Assembly (NCBI RefSeq): GCF_034140825.1
Contig: NC_089045.1
Span: forward strand, 131,501 to 195,500
DNA from: Oryza sativa Japonica Group
Taxonomy: Eukaryota; Streptophyta; Magnoliopsida; Poales; Poaceae
Length of the DNA stretch: 64,000 nt
Direction: 5' to 3'
The notes below the pieces were generated by a model, which saw only the letters and a list, made by a program, of their open reading frames with translations, was not told the DNA's origin and made no database searches. A program made the position numbers and the translations under genes. This document shows positions 62,181-64,000 of this stretch, piece after piece (within the stretch, counting starts at the first letter, position 1; every line of letters starts with the position of its first letter).

Positions 62181-63800
62181 ATGGCCAGCAACATCAAGCT
62201 TCCTTTGGCCGATGGGGAGGAGCGCTTGTCCTGTTGCGGCGAGCTGTTGGCCATGGGGAAAAAGTTGGAGGAAGCGGTGACGATCAGCGGCAAGCTTCCT
62301 TTGGAGGAGGGGATGGGGAAGGGGAAGCGGCGTCCAGTGGTGGCGGAGCTTGAAGATGAAGAGGAGTTTAAAGATGAGGAGTTGACTGAGCAGATAATTG
62401 CGCGAGACTTCCGTGTCAGCTGGGAACATCGCTTTAGCCCTCGCTATTCCTTCCACGACACCAGTAAGCCCTTTAATTTCCTTTCTAGTTTCTTTCAACT
62501 TCTTCCTCCGCAATCAACAAGTACTAGGGATTGTTTCTGCAAATCTATCTATCTATGCCCTTTAATCATGTTCCGTATCGCCATTATATTTTACACACAC
62601 ACACACACACCCCATTAGCTCGGATTCTGGCCGGTTCGTGTTCTATTAACATCTTGTTTTCTTTTATTTTGGGGTCAACAGATTGGCATTTAGTATGTGA
62701 AACAAGTGTTAGCGTTTCCTAATTACACTCAATAAACCCATTACAGCACAAATCCTGTCAACCACATCATGATACTAGGGAAAAAAAACAAATTTGGACC
62801 AGACCCGATAGATTATCTGGCTATGTGCCCTCTTGATGGGGTATAGATTGTCCAGGCGGCATAAAGCCAGTGCTTGGCAACGACAAGGTGGACTAGTTTT
62901 GCCCCCTTCCTTTGCTCATGACGGAGGGAGGAGCTTTTGCGGTTGCTAGTGTCAATGAGAGGGCTTGGAGGTGGAAAGGCGGGCAATCTCTGCATCCCCC
63001 GATGTTTCAAGCAACGAGGAAAAACTTGAAGCTAGTCTTCTAATATTTTCTTTTTGGTTGTTTGTTTTTCTGTGTATCTCGGTTATGAGATGTGGAGTGT
63101 ATGGACTTGTTTATCCTTTGGCCGTATGTCTGAGCAATTAGAGTCTGGATTGCTGCTATCCATTAGACCATTATCTAAAAAAAGTGCCCTCTTGATAATA
63201 TCGACCAATTCTATTTCTTATATATGTTGGCACAAAAGCGTGTCAAATAATCCGTATCAGTAGGAACCAATTTGTTTTTTCTTCACTTAGCACCATGAAT
63301 GAACTCTGGCAGAATTAAAGTGGATTATCAACTTAACGGTCTTTTCTTTTTCTTTATTTCTTGCTTTTCTTTTCTTGCCACTACTTGTCTGAGCAATAAC
63401 CTAATTTCATGTCTGTTTATCTTACTCCTCATTCTCAGCAAGATTAATGTCTATATGTGTGTTTAACTAAAATTGGATTTGAGTCGAACATGGGACATAA
63501 CAGTATATAACGGACATGGTGCAATCAGCATCCACACTGCTATTATTTGATAACAAATATTTCTACTACTTGACTGCAGCAACCGTATCTCCCATGCGCT
63601 ATACAGAGGGACCTATCCCAAGATATGCTTGCTGCTGTGATGCTTTGCAGATCTTCTCTCTCCAAGTGAAAGAAGCAAAAGATGGTCTTGACTGGCCGCT
63701 ACATGTGTATGGCTTGGTTGCCACCAGGGACTCTGTAGATCAAAGGCATAACCTTCTTTTCAAGCGCACAAGGGATAATTGTCAGATTCTCACTCCACAG
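62181..63800 (+). CDS. DUF6598-like gene (copy 2), 3' part outside window
   Basis: Exon 1 62181-62463 (MASNIKLPLADGEERL ... IIARDFRVSWEHRFSPRYSF) and exon 2 63580-63800 (TVSPMRYTEGPIPRYACCCD, LQVKEAKDGLDWPLHVYGLV, LLFKRTRDNCQILTPQ) join in frame with GT-AG borders. The third exon, expected from copy 1 to carry the [20 protein letters not shown] core, lies right of the window. The first exon repeats an IKLPL/GKLPL text, suggesting a small internal duplication. Family function unknown. The visible part looks intact. A 346-base retroposon sits in intron 1. The copy at 51.2 kb is the decayed sister. Confidence 0.75.
62838..63183 (+). mobile_element. Non-LTR retroposon (LINE/SINE type) with 13-base TSD
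   Basis: Flanked by the perfect direct repeat GTGCCCTCTTGAT at 62825-62837 and 63184-63196, and ending in CTAAAAAAA. About 346 bases, no ORF; the structure fits a 5'-truncated LINE or a SINE on the plus strand, in the first intron of the DUF6598-like gene. Confidence 0.85.
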
Positions 63801-64000
63801 GTATGTCTTGTAATTTCTTTGTACCTTTTGCTGTTTTCTCATTTTTCTTGGAGCTTGAAGTGCTCAACCTATTCTACTAGTAGTAGATTACTACTGTTCT
63901 GTACACTTGTTTGTATAAATGTGTTGTCTTTTTGGAGTTATTAGTGCATTCGTAGGCTGGTTGCACCTAAACTGTCAATTGAAGGCATGTTTGCAGTTCT

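Overview
The window is nuclear DNA of a grass, almost certainly rice (Oryza). Genes have many short introns with GT-AG borders, coding exons are GC-rich while introns and spacers are AT-rich, and spacers and introns are full of Stowaway and Tourist MITEs, Mutator-like elements, a Helitron and other plant repeats. The order phototropin 1 / mitochondrial enoyl reductase / TON1 / WRKY / NEDD8 protease / NOT4 / LRR kinase resembles, from memory and unverified, the tip of the short arm of rice chromosome 11 or 12, which are recent duplicates of each other.

Layout. 72-3628 (+): the kinase half of a phototropin 1 gene whose LOV exons lie left of the window. 4.06-7.06 kb: transposon debris ending about 55 bases before the start codon of the next gene. 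7116-9448 (+): mitochondrial 2-enoyl thioester reductase. 10896-13646 (+): TONNEAU1. 15016-16568 (-): a WRKY gene with only one WRKY domain. 17314-18069 (-): NEDD8-specific protease. 20588-26056 (+): NOT4-type RING/RRM protein. 27311-33901 (-): malectin-like LRR receptor kinase, rebuilt in 15 coding exons. 37193-38953 (+): HCF152-like PPR gene without a visible N-terminus, followed at once by a Helitron. 40210-44403 (-): a conserved plant protein of unknown function. 46559-48908 (+): RBR-type E3 ligase gene with one extra base. 54524-58817 (-): EF-hand mitochondrial carrier resembling SAMTL. Two DUF6598-like genes lie at 51.2-52.8 kb (decayed) and 62.2-63.8 kb (runs off the right edge).

The genes do not form a pathway; they are ordinary neighbours in a gene-rich plant region. 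The right third (48.9-64 kb) is the most rearranged. Blocks from the RBR 3' flank, the carrier gene and the DUF6598 gene recur in the same order, as expected from a tandem duplication in which one copy later lost the body of the carrier gene. Two Mutator-like elements with GC-rich cargo flank the RBR gene; one carries a piece of a BAHD acyltransferase gene.

Exon borders were set by hand from reading frame and splice consensus. Where phases add up over a whole gene (enoyl reductase, TON1, NOT4, receptor kinase, carrier) I trust them; open points are named in the entries. I found no RNA gene, CRISPR array or clearly new biological system.
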